Of a stretch of DNA of 5,138 bases, positions 4,351 to 5,138 are shown piece by piece. Every line of letters begins with the position of its first letter. Positions within the stretch are counted from its first letter, which is position 1. The position numbers were made by a program, and so were the translations under genes. The notes under the pieces are model-generated. The model saw nothing but the letters and a program-made list of their open reading frames with translations. It was not told the origin of the DNA and did not search any database. This DNA comes from Myxococcales bacterium (lineage in GTDB: Bacteria; Myxococcota; Polyangia; Fen-1088): NCBI GenBank assembly GCA_003153875.1, contig PMBY01000348.1, forward strand, positions 5,151-10,288. The letters are read 5' to 3'.

Positions 4351-5138
4351 TCAGGCCGGAGCATTGAATGGCAGGGCTGGCGGAAAGGCCCACGGGGGAA
4401 ACATCTCCGCCAACTCGCGTGCGCGGTCGCGCAGGCGCTCGGCGCCGGCGCGGAAAGCGTCGACAAAGGTGCGATACTGGGCGCGGAACTCAAGCTCGGT
4501 CTTCTCGTCCGAAGCGTGGACGAATGGCGCGGGGCTGCGGTCGGTGGTGGCGGGACGGCTGTGCGGGTCCTGGGCCAGGATGGCAGTGACGCCCATGGGC
4601 TCCCGACCTTTGGCTTTGTTTTCGGCCTCGGCCGCAGCCTGGATCTCTTTGACGATGCGGCGGCATTCGGCCTGGCGCTGGTCTGCGGTCACGTGCGCCA
4701 GGCAAGGCAGGGGCGTGAGCTTCACGTCGAAGGTGGTGGCGAACTGCGAGGGCAAGACGGACTCGCCGCGCTGACGAGCGATGTACTCGGCGGAGCGGTC
4801 GAACCAAGTTCCGCGGAGCAACTCGCCGGTGGTGAGGGCGGCGATGCAGTTGGGACCTGGCCACTCGGCGGACTTACCTACAAGACCCTCTTTTGCCCCG
4901 TGGGCCAAAACATAGCGTAGGCGCGCATGGGCGGCCTTTTCGTCGGCGACGACGATGGAACGGTAGCGGCGCGACCACAGGCGATCACGCCACAGGTGGA
5001 GACGCCCCGCCTCCTTGGCGATGTTGGCGTTTACAAACTGCATGAACTTTGCGAGCTGGCTGGCGCTAGACGGCGACAGGAGAAAGTGCGCGTGGTTCGA
5101 GACGACCACGAAGGCATGGATGGTCATCTCGTAGAGAT
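4351..5138 (-). CDS. REP-associated tyrosine transposase (RAYT, Y1/HUH type), 5' end outside the window
   Basis: The visible 261 residues belong to the Y1 transposase family (IS200/TnpA-like, RAYT group), which cut and join single-stranded DNA through a Tyr-DNA intermediate. The frame is open to the window edge (LYEMTIHAFVVVSNHAHFLL), so the usual N-terminal part is missing from view, not from the gene. Numbering from the Met at 5127, the HUH motif is H12-A13-H14. LWSRRYRSIV (50-59) matches the conserved LWxxRYxS segment. Y72 in RYVLAHGAKEGLV aligns by motif with the catalytic Tyr of E. coli TnpA-REP (RYIxxNPxxxGLV region). After the core (to about 90) a long C-terminal region (about 170 residues) contains GREPMGVTAILAQDPHSRP, RSPAPF and MFPPWAFPPALPF. 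Such extensions occur in larger myxobacterial RAYT-like proteins. No left/right IS ends are evident; dispersed repeats are plentiful nearby, as expected for a domesticated RAYT. Catalytic residues in view look intact. Confidence 0.85.
   Translation of the reverse strand, partial: LYEMTIHAFVVVSNHAHFLLSPSSASQLAKFMQFVNANIAKEAGRLHLWRDRLWSRRYRSIVVADEKAAHARLRYVLAHGAKEGLVGKSAEWPGPNCIAALTTGELLRGTWFDRSAEYIARQRGESVLPSQFATTFDVKLTPLPCLAHVTADQRQAECRRIVKEIQAAAEAENKAKGREPMGVTAILAQDPHSRPATTDRSPAPFVHASDEKTELEFRAQYRTFVDAFRAGAERLRDRARELAEMFPPWAFPPALPFNAPA

Noticed and set aside
4060..4920. Plus-strand frames of 286 and 224 residues
   Set aside because: They are antisense to the RAYT gene and start in or beside the class II repeat. 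The minus-strand frame has the conserved HUH and Tyr motifs.

Overview
The window reads as accessory chromosomal DNA from a high-GC Gram-negative bacterium, most likely a myxobacterium (Myxococcota, Polyangiales-like). This is inferred from protein style: four adjacent small genes encode predicted lipoproteins with lipobox cysteines, Asp/Gly-rich linkers and Cys-rich modules (CGACGNRC, CxPGxxGCxC), and one carries a YWTD-type beta-propeller. No rRNA, tRNA or CRISPR array is visible, and no species can be named.

Layout. 1-58 holds two copies of a dispersed repeat. 59-883 (-) is a two-domain Cys-rich lipoprotein, with a perfect 18-bp palindrome of CRP type (TGTGA-N6-TCACA) 52 bp upstream of its start. 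985-1172 is a cluster of three repeat copies and small hairpins. 1184-1384 (-) is a 66-residue lipoprotein, divergent from 1649-2083 (+), a cupin-fold lipoprotein. Their shared intergenic region holds a candidate promoter and a perfect 10-bp inverted repeat. 2084-2504 contains a hairpin, three class I repeat copies and the broken N-terminus of an ISNCY/IS1202-like transposase. 2505-3572 (+) is a beta-propeller lipoprotein. 3573-3890 is repeat-rich. 3891-4073 (-) looks like the C-terminal remnant of a protein gene. 4351-5138 (-) is the main part of a REP-associated tyrosine transposase (RAYT, Y1/HUH type), running off the right edge.

The unifying signal is a dispersed repeat family with the core GGTGCC-(A/T)-G-(A/C)-GTTTTC, in two subclasses. 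Class I continues CATGAGC on its right and is preceded by GGGGTA. Class II continues TTGGA and in two copies has a further conserved tail of 38 bp. About ten copies lie in all but one of the intergenic gaps, in both orientations, and two gene remnants end at a copy. Together with the RAYT gene this resembles a REP/RAYT arrangement, in which an HUH transposase and a dispersed intergenic repeat are functionally coupled. That link is inference; the copies themselves are seen directly. The lipoprotein genes show no obvious metabolic link to one another beyond a shared cell-envelope location.
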